Notes under the pieces: generated by a model
Databases searched by the model: none
Told to the model about the DNA's origin: nothing
What the model saw: only the letters and a program-made list of their open reading frames with translations
Origin: Hexactinellida sp. DTS-2022
Lineage: Eukaryota; Porifera; Hexactinellida
DNA length: 64,000 bases
Reading direction: 5' to 3'
Assembly (NCBI GenBank): GCA_028753945.1
Contig: JAPNXP010000016.1
Span: forward strand, 806,001-870,000
Shown here: piece by piece, positions 11,930 to 23,419 of the stretch
Position numbering within the stretch: position 1 is the stretch's first letter
Layout: each line of letters starts with the position of its first letter
Position numbers and translations under genes: made by a program

Positions 11930-12440
11930 CGTACTACTTATAGGATATTTCAAAAATTAGATAAAATCCTTCTCATTGAGTAGGCCACTAAGTAACCATG
12001 TCGATGCAAACTAACATATATGTATTATCGACTAACATTATTGTATTTAATTTAAATGTCCGTCAAATTATATTTACTGTAATGTGAATATTATTATCAT
12101 TTTCAAATAGTTATTTTTCGGGGTAAATCTAATTATCGCTCAATATCGTGGGACGCGGAGACTCTAATATACGCGATGTAAAAAGTTTGAGAACGGCTGA
12201 TCTAGGGTATATTGAAACGTATTCATCAGCTAAGAGATCGTAATAGCTGCAGTTATCTAATTTAGTTTGACAATAAATATTCGGATAAATAGATATTATG
12301 CTCCATTATTATAGTGATAATTCTCGATTACTCTAACCATTAAGGTAATATATGCACAAGGCTTTTTCAAGGCCAAATAGTCAATTATACTTGGATGGGA
12401 GGAAACTCATAAAAGTAAATAATAGTAGTATTCGGGAGAA
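11930..12440. other. No gene seen
   Basis: AT-rich sequence downstream of the RNPS1-like gene (which is on the minus strand). It could hold 3' flanking sequence of that gene; no clear polyadenylation signal stands out. Confidence 0.4.
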
Positions 12441-12444
12441 TTTT

Positions 12445-12948
12445 TTATCGATTTTTCTTAAAGAAAGTATCTAAAATAGATAAAATAAAATACCTATACC
12501 TTCGAAATCTAGCTGGGGGTCGGCGAATATCTGGGCTTCTTGTTTTCCGAAAAACGGAGGTAGGTTTCCTTAGGGATTTCGGACTCCAATTTCTATTGCG
12601 AGGAGTATATTTAGCATTCGTGTTGGTAATATTTCTATGTGATTGACCAACATTGTTCAGAGAATGTGTCAATCTAACAGAGACAATTTGACCATCTAAA
12701 TAACCCTCATCCATGCAATGAAAGGCATCTGTAGCACATCTAGTATTATAAAATTCAACATAGGAGTATCCTTGATTAAAACCAGTAACATGGTCAAGAG
12801 GAAAATCCACATTTTTTATCTTACCATAATTAGAAAATATTTCCTGTATATGTACTCTTGTAATGTTGCGAGTAATCTTTCCAATATATATCTTGTTACT
12901 GGTTTCGGATGCTTTTATATTAGAAGAAACGAGCACTGGAACCTTCAT
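12445..12948 (-). CDS. RNPS1-like RRM protein (partial or unusually short)
   Basis: The 167-residue frame holds one RNA recognition motif at about residues 19-95: RNP2 reads KIYIGKIT and RNP1 reads NQGYSYVEF. The sequence between (TRNITRVHIQEIFSNYGKIK) and the DGQIVSVRLT end match RNPS1, the splicing and exon-junction-complex protein. After the RRM comes a basic tail rich in Arg, Ser and Pro (SPKSLRKP, SPDIRRPPARFRRYR), as in RNPS1. The long Ser-rich N-terminus of animal RNPS1 is not in this frame, so it may lie in upstream exons: the frame stays open about 80 bases above the ATG, and an AG precedes that ATG. A possible 29-base intron (GTATAG at 12499 to TTTTAG at 12471) lies near the stop. 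The frame is unbroken, unlike the transposon genes here. A recent retrocopy cannot be excluded. Confidence 0.7.
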   Translation of the reverse strand: MKVPVLVSSNIKASETSNKIYIGKITRNITRVHIQEIFSNYGKIKNVDFPLDHVTGFNQGYSYVEFYNTRCATDAFHCMDEGYLDGQIVSVRLTHSLNNVGQSHRNITNTNAKYTPRNRNWSPKSLRKPTSVFRKTRSPDIRRPPARFRRYRYFILSILDTFFKKNR

Positions 12949-12959
12949 CTGATTAAATG

Positions 12960-13780
12960 GAGATCTAAAAACATATGAATTACAACAATAGTCAAAGAGT
13001 ATATAGGGAACAATGATATTGAAATGAACTTCATTGCAACAAAGGGCTCATAATTTGTGCCCAAATTAAATTTATGAGCCTGTGGCTTTTCATTTTACAT
13101 CATATGGAGTGAACCTCCTTATAAGATTCCAGTTGAGGTGATAATTTCTAAGATCTATAAATGTTGGAATAATTTCTAAATAGTTTTGATAAATAAAAAC
13201 TACTGAGAATGGTAACACTTAATCAATCTCAACGGAATATCACAACTTATTAAAATCTAACTTACATAATAGGGACATTAGTATTGGAAGATATATACTA
13301 CGCATATAATATAATCTCCTGAATTATCGTTTTCGACAAATAATGCGTGATAAAACTACTCCAAATCACGTGGTGATGTTAGAGATATTATAATAACATT
13401 GTTAGTGATAGCTGTAGTTAGTTAGATCTGTACAAATTAGGTAGCTTTTAGTTAGTATCCGAGATTAGTGAATTAGATTTCTATACTATTACTCACTGTA
13501 TTGTTAAACTATATATATTGCTAACGAGCATTCGATAGTACTCATAACAGTAATACAAACAAGTAAACATATTTGGTAAACCGAATAAATTCAATTGCCA
13601 ACAAAAACGAAATACTCAAGTTCTTTAGCCAACAAAAAATCTAATATTCGACGTATGGTATTTGGCTCAACCGAAAATAGAAGTACCCGGTAACACGAAT
13701 ACGTAATACATACTATCCAACGGATTATAGGCAAAATTGTCCTTTTTAATGGATACAACAATTTTCACCACATTTGATGT
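12960..13780. other. No gene seen
   Basis: AT-rich. It lies upstream of the RNPS1-like frame and may hold further exons or the promoter, but I recognise no coding segment. Confidence 0.4.
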
Positions 13781-13785
13781 ATATC

Positions 13786-13880
13786 ACGAGCACATTGGTT
13801 TCGGTCGCTTCGTGACCTTTGTTTATTCGTGTTAGACACTACGCAACACAATTAACGGCCGCTTTGTGCCCTTACTTGGA
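13786..13880. repeat. Fragment of GTCGCTTCGCG repeat (possible Helitron 3' end)
   Basis: It contains CACGAGCACATTGG, CGGTCGCTTCGTGACC, the TTCGTGTTAG..CACTACGC block and ACGGCCGCTTTGTG, in inverted order relative to 43400-43520. Confidence 0.55.
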
Positions 13881-14510
13881 TCAAAATATAACACACAATA
13901 AATATGTTAAACCAGTGACTTGTAAATTACACGTACTGAATTCAGTTTTGGGAGCCTACCCTAGTATGCCAGCCAATCAATTACATAATGCCAAGTACTA
14001 ACCCAGTGTTTAGCTTCTGCATAATAAATCGCTATATTATTAATTCGCTGCAATATGTCATTAAGATTCAGAAGAAATAGGTCAGTAAATCGTTGAATAA
14101 CTTGATAGTAATATAATATTATGCATATCATTGATATATTATGCATATGATTGATACATTATACATTGACACATACATCACAAATAGAAGTGGAAGCCAC
14201 CTGGATTAATCAAAGTATAAAATTTCGGAAATAATTAGGTTAGTATTAAATCACCAAACCTCAATATGTGCAATGAGGCAGCAGTACAAGGTTACATAAT
14301 TATTAATGCCTGGCGCAGATTAAATGTGAAAAATATAAAAAATTGTGTAGATACATGCAATACAATATATTTTATGATGTGACACAATTGTGTAACGAAT
14401 GAATCAAAATTGTGAGAGCTGAATTCAAATTAGCCCTTAAATGACGTGATAATCCCATAAATCTGATAAAAACGGAGGGTTATTCCCAAATATGTGCTTT
14501 CATGACGTCA
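13881..14510. other. No gene seen
   Basis: AT-rich. A short repeated motif TATGCATAT.ATTGATA lies at about 14120-14160. Confidence 0.4.
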
Positions 14511-14516
14511 TAATAC

Positions 14517-15045
14517 GAGTGTGAAGTTGGCGCAGTATTCAACTGAGCACAGATAAATCGAAATTTGAGTCCCTTCCCACAAATGGATTTGGCCAAAAAT
14601 TACACACCTTAAAGGGGAGATACGGACGTTTATGATTCTGGATGAAGAACTTTTAATATAATTTTTTTGTATTTTTTTTCATTATGTCTGAGCACTAAAA
14701 AAAACATTTTTTGAGAACAATTTTTCGAAATTGAATTTAAAACTTTGCATACATATTTGTGACCATGGGACGTTTCTTATGTCAAAATATTTCAAAAAAT
14801 ATCAACCTTCCTAAGAAATACATTTGGAATAATTTTGCACTTATTCACTGATCACGTCAGTACCGTTTTAATACATAAACAATTGAGCTACTTCAAGTTA
14901 TAATTTTAGACACTTCCCATTGTTGGAACTGGACAAAAATGGTGTCATTCAATAGAGCACTTAATGATCCATTTTAATTAAACAAAATTCGAAATATTTT
15001 CGAATTTATCAATTGTTATGCTAGTAAGCTTCCTGTATTCCCCAA
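14517..15045 (+). repeat. GAAGTTGGCGCAG dispersed repeat, long copy
   Basis: It begins CGAGTGTGAAGTTGGCGCAG and ends near TAGTAAGCTTCCTGTATT. Other copies: 24296-24600 and 24655-25117 (plus), 15800-16095 (minus), 9105-9213 (deleted, minus). No coding was recognised. It is probably a non-autonomous DNA element, but I could not define inverted ends or a duplication. Confidence 0.7.
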
Positions 15046-15086
15046 CATTGGGGTAGCTAACATATCTCGTTTAATGTGCTCCGGAC

Positions 15087-15170
15087 ATTCGCAGGTATTA
15101 CGTTGAGTATTATATTTATTGGAAAGCTAGATAGTGCTCAATTAAAATAGTAATATACTTAATTCCTCTG
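15087..15170 (+). repeat. Unoccupied relative of the P-like element insertion site
   Basis: The sequence reads through CATTCGCAGGTATTACGTTG and then AGTATTATATTTATTGGAAAG without a break. The two halves appear separately on either side of the P-like element at 26670-29913 (26647-26669 and 29914-29975). It therefore shows that site before insertion. Confidence 0.75.
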
Positions 15171-15590
15171 AAAGTAATTCTCTTGCAACTAACCCGCGCT
15201 GACCCACACCAACGTACCAACCTGCAAGGAAAATCCGTGACCCGCACACGCCCCTCCCGAAAATGATCAGATCCTTTAACCTGGAAAATCCCGCGGGTTT
15301 CCGGTTCCGCATTCCAGCATTTATTAATCCGCCCGATAGAGGTCTAATATAAGCCAAACAAATTCGCGATATACATCTTCAAAGAAGATCAGTAAAGACA
15401 ATGAAAAACTCTCTCTAATCTTACATACAAAAGTTAATATCCTATGTTTATACTGTATTAGGTATTGTCTGTGAGGTATTGTGTATTAAAACATCAGTTG
15501 TCTTTGTATGAAATAGTAGTAAATAATAATTTAGAGTATTATTGCAAAATAAATGTTGATCAGAAAATACGAGAACTAGACTGTAAACTA
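15171..15590. other. No gene; GC-richer patch
   Basis: About 15185-15345 is clearly richer in G and C than its surroundings (GACCCGCACACGCCCC, CCCGCGGGTTTCCGG). I recognise no protein or RNA in it. Confidence 0.4.
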
Positions 15591-15599
15591 GGCTGTTCA

Positions 15600-15768
15600 G
15601 CTTAACCACAAATCTCAGATTCTCAAAAGTGCTTCCATTGGACTCGCGATGGTTGATTACCCCATATACAATGCAAATAATAACAATAGGAGGCATAGTT
15701 TAGCTTAGAATGAAAATTAGAAACTGGCCTTCTAGGTGACATATTTAGCCGTATATTAAGTAGACCAT
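15600..15768. mobile_element. P-type MITE, truncated copy
   Basis: It matches the 231-bp MITE at 38272 and ends GTATATTAAGTAGACCATG. The other terminal repeat is missing. Confidence 0.65.
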
Positions 15769-15799
15769 GGCTGTACATAATTGACTATGGCAAATTTGC

Positions 15800-16095
15800 C
15801 AAGCTATATGTCATAGGAATGTTGATATTTTTTTGACAAATTTTGACATAAGACTCGTCCCATGGTCACAAATATGTAGGCAAAGTTTTAAATTCAATTT
15901 CGAAAAAGTTGTTTTCAAAAAATATTTTTTAAGTGCTCACACATAATGTAAAAAATAAGTATTATCCAGAATCATAAACGTCCGTGTCTCCGCTTTAAGG
16001 TGTTTAATTATTGGCCAAATCCAATTGTGGGAAGGGCCTCAAATTTCGATTTGATCTGTGCCCAGTTGAATACTGCGCCAACTTCACACTCGTCG
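15800..16095 (-). repeat. GAAGTTGGCGCAG dispersed repeat, inverted copy
   Basis: Reverse complement of the first ~300 bp of the repeat at 14517, ending GCGCCAACTTCACACTCG. Confidence 0.7.
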
Positions 16096-16184
16096 TCATA
16101 ATCGCGTTGTTTCGTTAGAAGACCAATAGATCGTTGTCAGGGTGTAAATTTACCCCTGTATGCCAATTATATAGTCAGTATAAT

Positions 16185-16366
16185 TCAATCAGTTCATTTA
16201 ATTCATTCGTTCAGTATGTTCAGTACAAACAGTTCGTTCAGTTGGTTCAACTTCCGTTCAGGTAACCGTTGGCGTTCGTTCATTTCCTTTAGCACGATCC
16301 TTTTAAAGTTCTGCGTTCAGTTCGTTCAGTTCAAGTTCAATAAGTTTGTTCGTGAACCTTTCATCC
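16185..16366. mobile_element. hAT-type MITE fragment with TTCAGTTCGTTCAG array
   Basis: A degenerate array of TTCGTTCAGTT units ends GTGAACCTTTCATCCCTG, the right end of the whole element at 47343-47916. The left end is missing. Confidence 0.65.
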
Positions 16367-16841
16367 CTGCTTGACAACCTTGAGGGTTTTGAGATTTTCA
16401 ATGTATACCATGTGTCCCATTCCCTTTGTTCAATGAACTTTTATGAATATTTAAGAGATAAATCTGAAGCCTAAATCTAAAATACAGCTGTACCAATAGC
16501 ATTACCTATTGGAGGCACTATGTTTGGTGGTTGATCGATTGATAGTGCGTCCAAGAGAACATGATGTTGGCACAGCTGTAATTTAGATTTATTTGTCATG
16601 TGATCAACAACTCAAGGTGTTAATTTTAATTTGTCAAGTGATCACGAGCCACAATAAACTATTGGTAAATTGCAAGTTGTTTCTATCTTCTACAAAGCTT
16701 GAGCTTAATAACATTCACTAAACAAGAATAAATTAAGATTAAATCAATTGATTACAGTTTTGCTTGGGAACCCCGGGTAGTTAAATCTTAGTTGTTTAAT
16801 GCCTCTTTTATTGGAACGTGTTACGTATAATACGGATAATG

Positions 16842-18071
16842 CGTGACCTACGTTATATAAGGCCTATGCACCAACTTTGTGAAACTGGAACATGGATCAA
16901 AGGAAGGCTATTGATAAATAGGTTATATATCGTTATCTAAATAACTAGTAGTGATATACCTCATAAATATTCTATAACTATATAGGAACATGGTATAAAG
17001 GTATACATAGCACCCTTCAGAATTGAGCTATGTCATCATTTGATACGTAATCGCTATTTTTGGTGGGTATTATCGAGTTTTTATAGCCTGCTTTTAACAT
17101 ACACTAACCGGCCAAAAGTATTTGAACAGTAATAATTTGTTTTCAGACATTTGACATTATACCAGCATAATAACATTAGTAGATTCTATAAAATGGTTAT
17201 TTACATGAAACAATATGTAAAGTATGATAAAACAGCAAAATTTTCGAATTTACATTTTTATGGAGGCGTTAAACTCATTAAATATATAATTAGCTAATAA
17301 AATAATTAATTTGTGATCATTAATATGCAATGTTATTATATTAATTCTGATAGCAGATTTGAATTCCACATAGTTAAATTATTCTAAGTACATAATTTCA
17401 AATCAATCCGAATATTTTCTACTGTGATACAGCCACATTTCCATTTGTGCCACTTATGCCACAAGTGGCACGTGGCAGAAACACTTGTGCCACTTCGTGA
17501 ATATTTTCTAAATTTAATTGAATTCACAATATTTTCATATGTATATCTATAATATGATATTTATAGTCATTTCAGAGTAGTTTAGAGAGCAGTTATTAAG
17601 TTACCGGATGAGTATTGTGTGTGCATTAAAATACCTATTGTTCAAAGACTTTTGGCTGGTTAGTGTAGTTAGACGCGTTATAAATGTTCAAAATTGGAAA
17701 ATGATGATGCCCATAACTAGTTAGATGAAATATACCGAAATTATAAATGAAATGTTGACCCATTCCTCGGTTGCCAAGGAAATGAATATTTCCTAAAATG
17801 AGCCATAACCCAAAAACTATCTATTTTATGTTAACTAGGCTAGAACTGATCTATCCGCAATAGGTAACTTCTTATTCATTGATAATACATTTTCTAGGCC
17901 TAACTACAATAATTTTTGAGATAATAAATAATTAGCACTTAATTCCTTATGAGGTAATACACTCATTATCTCAAAAATTATTGTTAAATAACCTATTTAT
18001 CAATAGCCTTCCTTTAATCCATGGTCCAGTTTCACAAAGTTGGTGCATAGGCCTTATATAACGTAGGTCAC
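16842..18071. mobile_element. P-type foldback element, interrupted
   Basis: Ends CGTGACCTACGTTATATAAG and its inverse, flanked by a perfect 8-bp duplication GGATAATG. About 105 bp at each end is inverted, and a second hairpin sits in the middle (near 17905-17985). The interior is closely related to the arms of the palindrome at 48722. A Tc1-type MITE was inserted at 17102. There is no coding, so it must have been moved in trans. Its ends resemble those of the THAP elements. Confidence 0.82.
17102..17665. mobile_element. Tc1-type MITE
   Basis: Ends CACTAACCGGCCAAAAGTAT and its near-inverse, each next to TA. The interior has a palindrome around CCACTTATGCCACAAGTGGC. It interrupts the foldback element at 16842; the uninterrupted sequence can be read at 48980-49000 (TTTTAACATAGTTAAACACG). 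Confidence 0.88.
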
Positions 18072-18187
18072 GGATAATGTAACAAGTATTATACGTATAC
18101 CTTAGTTATAATATCGCGCTCATGGAATTTGTTTGAACAACTTTCGGTTTATCGTTATTGATACAGTGATAATGGTTATAGTGATAG

Positions 18188-18539
18188 CAGAGATGCAGCG
18201 GTCTGGATCGGTCCAAATTAACGATATAAGGTCTGGACCGGACATCGGTCTGGACCGTTCATCAGTCTGGACCGTACATAGGTCCGGACTCATCCTAGAT
18301 TGGACAAACGATCGGGCTCAAATCCGTTATTTCTCATTGTTTACAAGCACTTAAGTAAGTAATAAATAAGTATATTATAAGCACAAGTGGATATAATTAG
18401 CTATGCGGTCTGTAACGGTCCAAATAAGGGATATAACAATCCAGACCGATCCAATATTTTGATCATACGGTCTGGACCGTCCAGGACAAATCATGACGGT
18501 CCGGTCCGGTCATAAATTTTTCGGACCGCTGCATCTCGG
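18188..18539. mobile_element. hAT-type MITE, GGTCTGGACC family copy 2
   Basis: Left end CAGAGATGCAGCGGTC, right end CGCTGCATCTCGG, flanked by a perfect 8-bp duplication AGTGATAG. It is shorter than copy 1 because it has fewer internal repeat units. Confidence 0.9.
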
Positions 18540-18783
18540 AGTGATAGTGGATATAGTGATATATAAAATATAGTGATTATGGGTGCCGGAAATTCCAACG
18601 CCAGAAGGGGTGTAACTTATATACTGTACTCAAACGTGGGTCAAAATAACAATGCATATGGGGGCTAAACATCAATAATGTTGGAGGGTATAACTGTATA
18701 TATATATACATATATAAATCATCCACTGTTATGTATAAAATTCACCATGAAGTATAATTGTTCCATGGGTCTATGCTCTATAC

Positions 18784-19025
18784 CAGGAGTACCAAACATA
18801 CGGCCCGCGTAAATTTAATCCGGTTAATATTTTGATCATTTTATGTATTATGTCATAATTTTAGATGTGTTTCTTAACCTTTTCTGTTCCATTTCCGCTT
18901 GGATACCCTAACCTATTTCTCCCTATATATTAGAAATTTAGCAATTGGACTGAATGGACCTCCGAAATATTAGAGGAAACCAATGTGGCCCGCAATTAAA
19001 ATCGAGTTGGGCTACTTGGGCCCTG
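18784..19025. mobile_element. hAT-type MITE
   Basis: Begins CAGGAGTACCAAACATACGG, ends ACTTGGGCCCTG, flanked by a perfect 8-bp duplication CTCTATAC. The end type recalls the widespread hAT MITEs that start CAGGGGT. Confidence 0.82.
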
Positions 19026-19029
19026 CTCT

Positions 19030-21120
19030 ATACGTATGTGTAACAAAAAAGTCCAAATTGCAGGTGTGCCGACAGCCAGGAATAAGTTGAATAATTTTAA
19101 ACTGAAATAAAAACATTTTTGAATAGAATTGATTGAATTTGTTTACAGAAAATAAATAAATAGATTGAATTACTGGTGGATTTTTGAAAATAATCTGAAA
19201 TTTATATGAAATTGAATTGAATGAGATGGAATTAACTGAATTGAGTTGAGTTTGTCATGCCATATATGGTCCGGGTCCCCCTACGGTTAGTCAGGCCGGA
19301 CCGTCCATGGCGCCATGGATGGTCCAAGGGACCTTGTCAGCCGGATACCGACAATTCGCACCACGACAATTCGCATCCAATTTGATTGACCAACTACCTA
19401 TCCACATTTAAACTTTTAAAGTATGGATTCTTACTTAAATTAATTAACTAATTGTATCATTAACATTTCCTAAATCAAAATTAACTTTCCACTCTTGAAA
19501 GCATTGTTCTCTGGAAGGTGATCTAGATAGGTTTATAATCTACTTTTTGATTAAATTAAATTATGAATCGATTCATATTTTGAAAAGTAAACAGGATGTA
19601 GAGATGGAAGTATAGCAGCTGACTTGTATTGTTCTTAAACTTCAAAAAGTTTTCAAAGGCGTACGAGTCATCTGTTATTCAAATAGGCAAGCCCTAAGTA
19701 TAAATGTATAAATCATAATATATTTAATTTTAAATCTCAAACATTAACGAATTCACATCATTGACGACAACAACAGGAATAAAGCGGCATGCAAGAGCTT
19801 CTTAATCAGCCTTTTAGGCTTATTAAGTCGCAGAGAGGAGGAAACAAGCTGGTGGAGAGAGGCTATATATATGGGATACAGAGGAGAGCAGGATAGGTGA
19901 CGCATTGGTTCTGCGAGAAGAGAGGGATTTGCATTCAAGAGTTCACACACAAGGTACGGAGATTATCAAGCGCACGAATGAGCACTTCCACGGCCCTGAC
20001 GAGTAAGCAGTGAGCTGCTGTGAGACCAAGATATGCATCAAGAGGCGGGCACGGGAGTCGCAGGATAGCTCACACCACATAGTGGGGGAGAATGTGGTAG
20101 TAGTTTTGTTGTTTGTTGCAAAGATAAATCTCAAAAAGTTCGTTAAACTGATGTGGCTTGTTTGTAAAATTGCCGCACATATTTTCTCTCAGGTATAGGA
20201 ATTTAACATGCAATATGGAACTATACTCAACTTCTTCTGTTCAAAAGAATATTTTTTAAGTAGGCGTACCTTCAGTGGATAATTTATCATAATTATCTCT
20301 TACGAGTACTTGAACAAATAGACCACACTTTTCAATATCATTTAAAATTTTATAGAATGCCATGGTAGGGTTTAGCTAGTCTAGCCCAATGCTAGCTACG
20401 TTACTGGCTGAGGGTAAACCCTCACTGACTGTTCCTAGCCAGGGGGTCAAGTTCCCCTATTAGCAACTCGCTTAATAGCAATATTTGTTTATTAGCAACC
20501 TATTTCTGGTCCCAAGTGTAGATCTGTCCCCTATAAGCAAGTATTAGTTGCAAATAGACAAACAAAAAAGTTCTCTTTTAAGCAACTCATAGTTACTAAT
20601 AGAAGAACAGCAATTATATTACTTGCACTAATAAAATAATGATCTACTATAAAAGTTTTGGTAATCTGACTTGATGATTTTTCCTAGTAGTACTTCCTCA
20701 ATAGATACATGCTCTCATGATTTAAATACTTTAAACTTTAAAGTCTATTTAGATTCTTTATATTCTCAATATCAAAATGTTTACTTTCCAAATTGGGGTC
20801 TTGTTATATACCTTTCCCTTTCACCATTTTCAGGAAAACTGCATGCTCTTATGAAACCAGTAGCTGATCAAGAAATACTGTGAGGACTGTCTGAAGAGTA
20901 TCATAATGTGTATTTTCATTATCAGTTCTAGTACTTACTTTATTATTAAGATAATGGGAATGACGAATACCTATATAAAATCATGTTTTACTCTTTTTAA
21001 AGAAAATTCCCTTAATAGCAACTTCGCCTATTAGCAACTATTTTAAAACATCTTCACTGTAGTGATAATTTTACAAAATCCCGTGTCCCTGCCATTATCA
21101 CTATCCATTATGTACTGTAT
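19030..21120. other. No recognised gene
   Basis: About 19760-20200 is less AT-rich and open on both strands in short frames, but I recognise no domain. A palindrome lies at 19305-19325 (GTCCATGGCGCCATGGAT). Motifs of the type TTAGCAACTCGCTTAATAG occur near 20460-20590 and again at 21010-21040 in the same orientation; they look like pogo-type end motifs without a definable element. Confidence 0.4.
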
Positions 21121-21126
21121 AAGGAT

Positions 21127-21468
21127 CATAGGCGTCGATCATGCCGGGGCGGCCGGGGCGGCCACTGTTCCGCCCCGGCATGAATCTGCCGAAATCCGGT
21201 GATTTTTGGTGGTGTTTCGTGATAATTTGGATGTATCCATAATGGATTACTATTTTCTATTAATTAAGAACACTTTTGAGCAAATTTCGTGCATGTTTGG
21301 ACCCACTGAGAACATCGCTGGAAAAGCATTCATACGATTAGTTCGACACGAACCTATTTCGTAAAACAACTTTTCGGAAAAACACGTTTTATACTAGGTG
21401 AAATTTTTTTAAATGCCTAACTCGCCCCGGCATGATTTTTCGAAAAATGTAATAGTTCGACGCCACTG
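21127..21468. mobile_element. hAT-type MITE
   Basis: Left end CATAGGCGTCGA, right end TTCGACGCCACTG, flanked by a perfect 8-bp duplication ATAAGGAT. Subterminal motifs GCCCCGGCATG are repeated and inverted. Confidence 0.85.
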
Positions 21469-21639
21469 ATAAGGATCCATATACTACAATAAATACAGAT
21501 GGGGAACTAACTGAAAATGCACAATACATAGTTAGGCCAGATTTGAATAATTAATCTCTTGTACGTAAAGTAATACTTTTATCACTATAGACAATATCCA
21601 CTATGAGGTTACAGTACATAATGGAGCTCGCCATCTGCT

Positions 21640-21762
21640 AAATTAAGTTTGTGGGGTTAATTTCGGTTTGAAAATGCCAGGGTGCCATACACCTTTGGCA
21701 CCATGGCATTACAGCCGTCAGGGTGCTAGGCACCCGCAGCACACCCCAAGTTTACGCCCCTG
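21640..21762 (-). mobile_element. hAT-type MITE fragment
   Basis: Inverted, truncated relative of 9427-9685, ending CCAAGTTTACGCCCCTG. Confidence 0.65.
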
Positions 21763-21829
21763 CCCTCATATACATATTTTTGCATTACTATTCACATTTG
21801 AATATAAAAGTTACACCCCCCTGGCATTG

Positions 21830-22600
21830 GAGTTTTGGCGCCCATGATCACTAAATCCATTATGTACTGTACAAAATATCGTGCTGTAATAGGTATCTAT
21901 ATACCAAATATCGGTTGCTACCTGCTCCATATTTTTGTAGATACTTTCAAAGAGGATGCGGGCCCGGTAAGAACCGGTTCCGTCCGGATCCAGGGTATAT
22001 TTAGATGTCATGTGCCGATAAAGCTGGTTTTATTGTATATCTATACAATTAAACTAGAGTAGTTGATAGTCTTAAGAATCAAAGGCAATAATTACAATAT
22101 CGGGCAATTATACTAATAATAATTAGAGAATAGAGATGTACCGGATCCGCTTTGAACGTAATACCGAAATATAGAGCAGGTAGTAATGAATACATGATAT
22201 ATAGATACGAATTAAGATGCACGAATATCTGGATAAGGATTAAGGCTTCCTCAACAATTTTCTTTTCTTTACCCGAAACTGACTCAATATTCCTTTCAAT
22301 TAATTACGGGAGTGGACAAATTTTTCTTTGTAAATATGTGAATATAGTTTGAGTTGGTTTTTACTTGTATTTGGAATTTATGGAATTTATATGATTTATT
22401 CCAGTTGAGAGAACACCTTATGTGCCAGATAAATATTTGATCAAAACCCAAAAAAAGGTTATACAAGGAGTTTATTAGTTTTGTAAATCATACCATTGTT
22501 GAAAAAGGTTTCATTTAATTTTGTTTTGCAGAATTAAGTTTCTCTTTATTTGGTTCGCTCAAATAGATTTCAATCAATAAGTATCACCCGAAACTGGGAA
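21830..22600. other. No gene seen
   Basis: AT-rich. Short open frames only, none recognised. GCGCCCATGATCACT at 21838 resembles a MITE end also seen near 18570. Confidence 0.4.
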
Positions 22601-22609
22601 AGTTCCTTA

Positions 22610-22664
22610 ACATGTCGGCGGGCCGATAGTGGCCCGTGGGCCGTAGGTTGGACAAGCCTGGTCT
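22610..22664. mobile_element. Solo hAT MITE end
   Basis: Reads GTGGGCCGTAGGTTGGACAA then GCCTG, the inverse of a hAT end of the CAGGCTTGTCCAACC type. No partner end seen. Confidence 0.5.
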
Positions 22665-22969
22665 AATATATAATTCAAAGTTTTCTCCTCTCCAAAGTGA
22701 ATAATTTGATGTATTTCAACCTTAAAATATATAAATAACATCATAGTATTTCTTGCCATGCTTTCTGTATTGACAACATGAATGCAATGTCTTAATGAAA
22801 TTCCTTCTAGTATAAGTGTAAGGAATTCCCCAGACGAGCGAGCGAGTCAACGATAAAAACTTTTGGTCCCCAGAGATTTTTTCCACTCAAGTAGGTTGGT
22901 AGGTATGACTATTAACCGAAGTTTCCAAGATTCTGGATAAAGTTCGGGTAGCTCTGAAGAGCTCCTTTG

Positions 22970-23012
22970 GGCCGCCCGGACATGTCCGGGTGCCCAGGTG
23001 GTTTACAACGTC
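22970..23012. mobile_element. hAT MITE fragment, AAGGCGTCGTAA family
   Basis: CCGCCCGGACATGTCCGGG and GTTTACAACGTCTATG match the right part of the whole element at 40315-40450. Confidence 0.5.
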
Positions 23013-23105
23013 TATGTGTACATCCCTACTAATAATGAAAATAAGTATTTATTCTAATAAAATAATAAACAAATAGACATCTAGAGACAAATAAATACAA
23101 TAATT

Positions 23106-23416
23106 ACAGTCAACTCTAGTTATAACCAAATCGGTATAACGAAATTCCGCTTATAACGAAGTCATTATTCTATAAGTTATCCTATATAGCCTCTAAGCTA
23201 TTGATTCTAGTCCTACTCCGGTTATAACGAACTCTGGTATAACGAAAATTCTGCTTATAACGAACTCCGGTTATTACAAAATCCGTTTATAATGAACACC
23301 GGTTACAACGAAATCAGCTTGTAATAAAATCTTTTTAGATCGAACTCCGCTTATAACAAACTCCTCTTATAATAAAATGAAACTACGATACCGAGCATTA
23401 TAACGGGAGTTGACTC
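23106..23416. mobile_element. pogo/Tigger-type MITE with internal tandem motif
   Basis: Begins CAGTCAACTCTAGTTATAAC after TA and ends GGGAGTTGACTC. The interior repeats CCGCTTATAACGAA-type units with drift. Confidence 0.72.
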
Positions 23417-23419
23417 TAA

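Noticed and set aside
19753-20198. Less AT-rich patch open in several frames
   Set aside because: No domain, splice pattern or repeat end recognised; reported only as unassigned sequence.
20450-21065. Pogo-type element bounded by TTAGCAACT motifs
   Set aside because: The motifs at the two sides are in the same orientation, so they do not form inverted ends.
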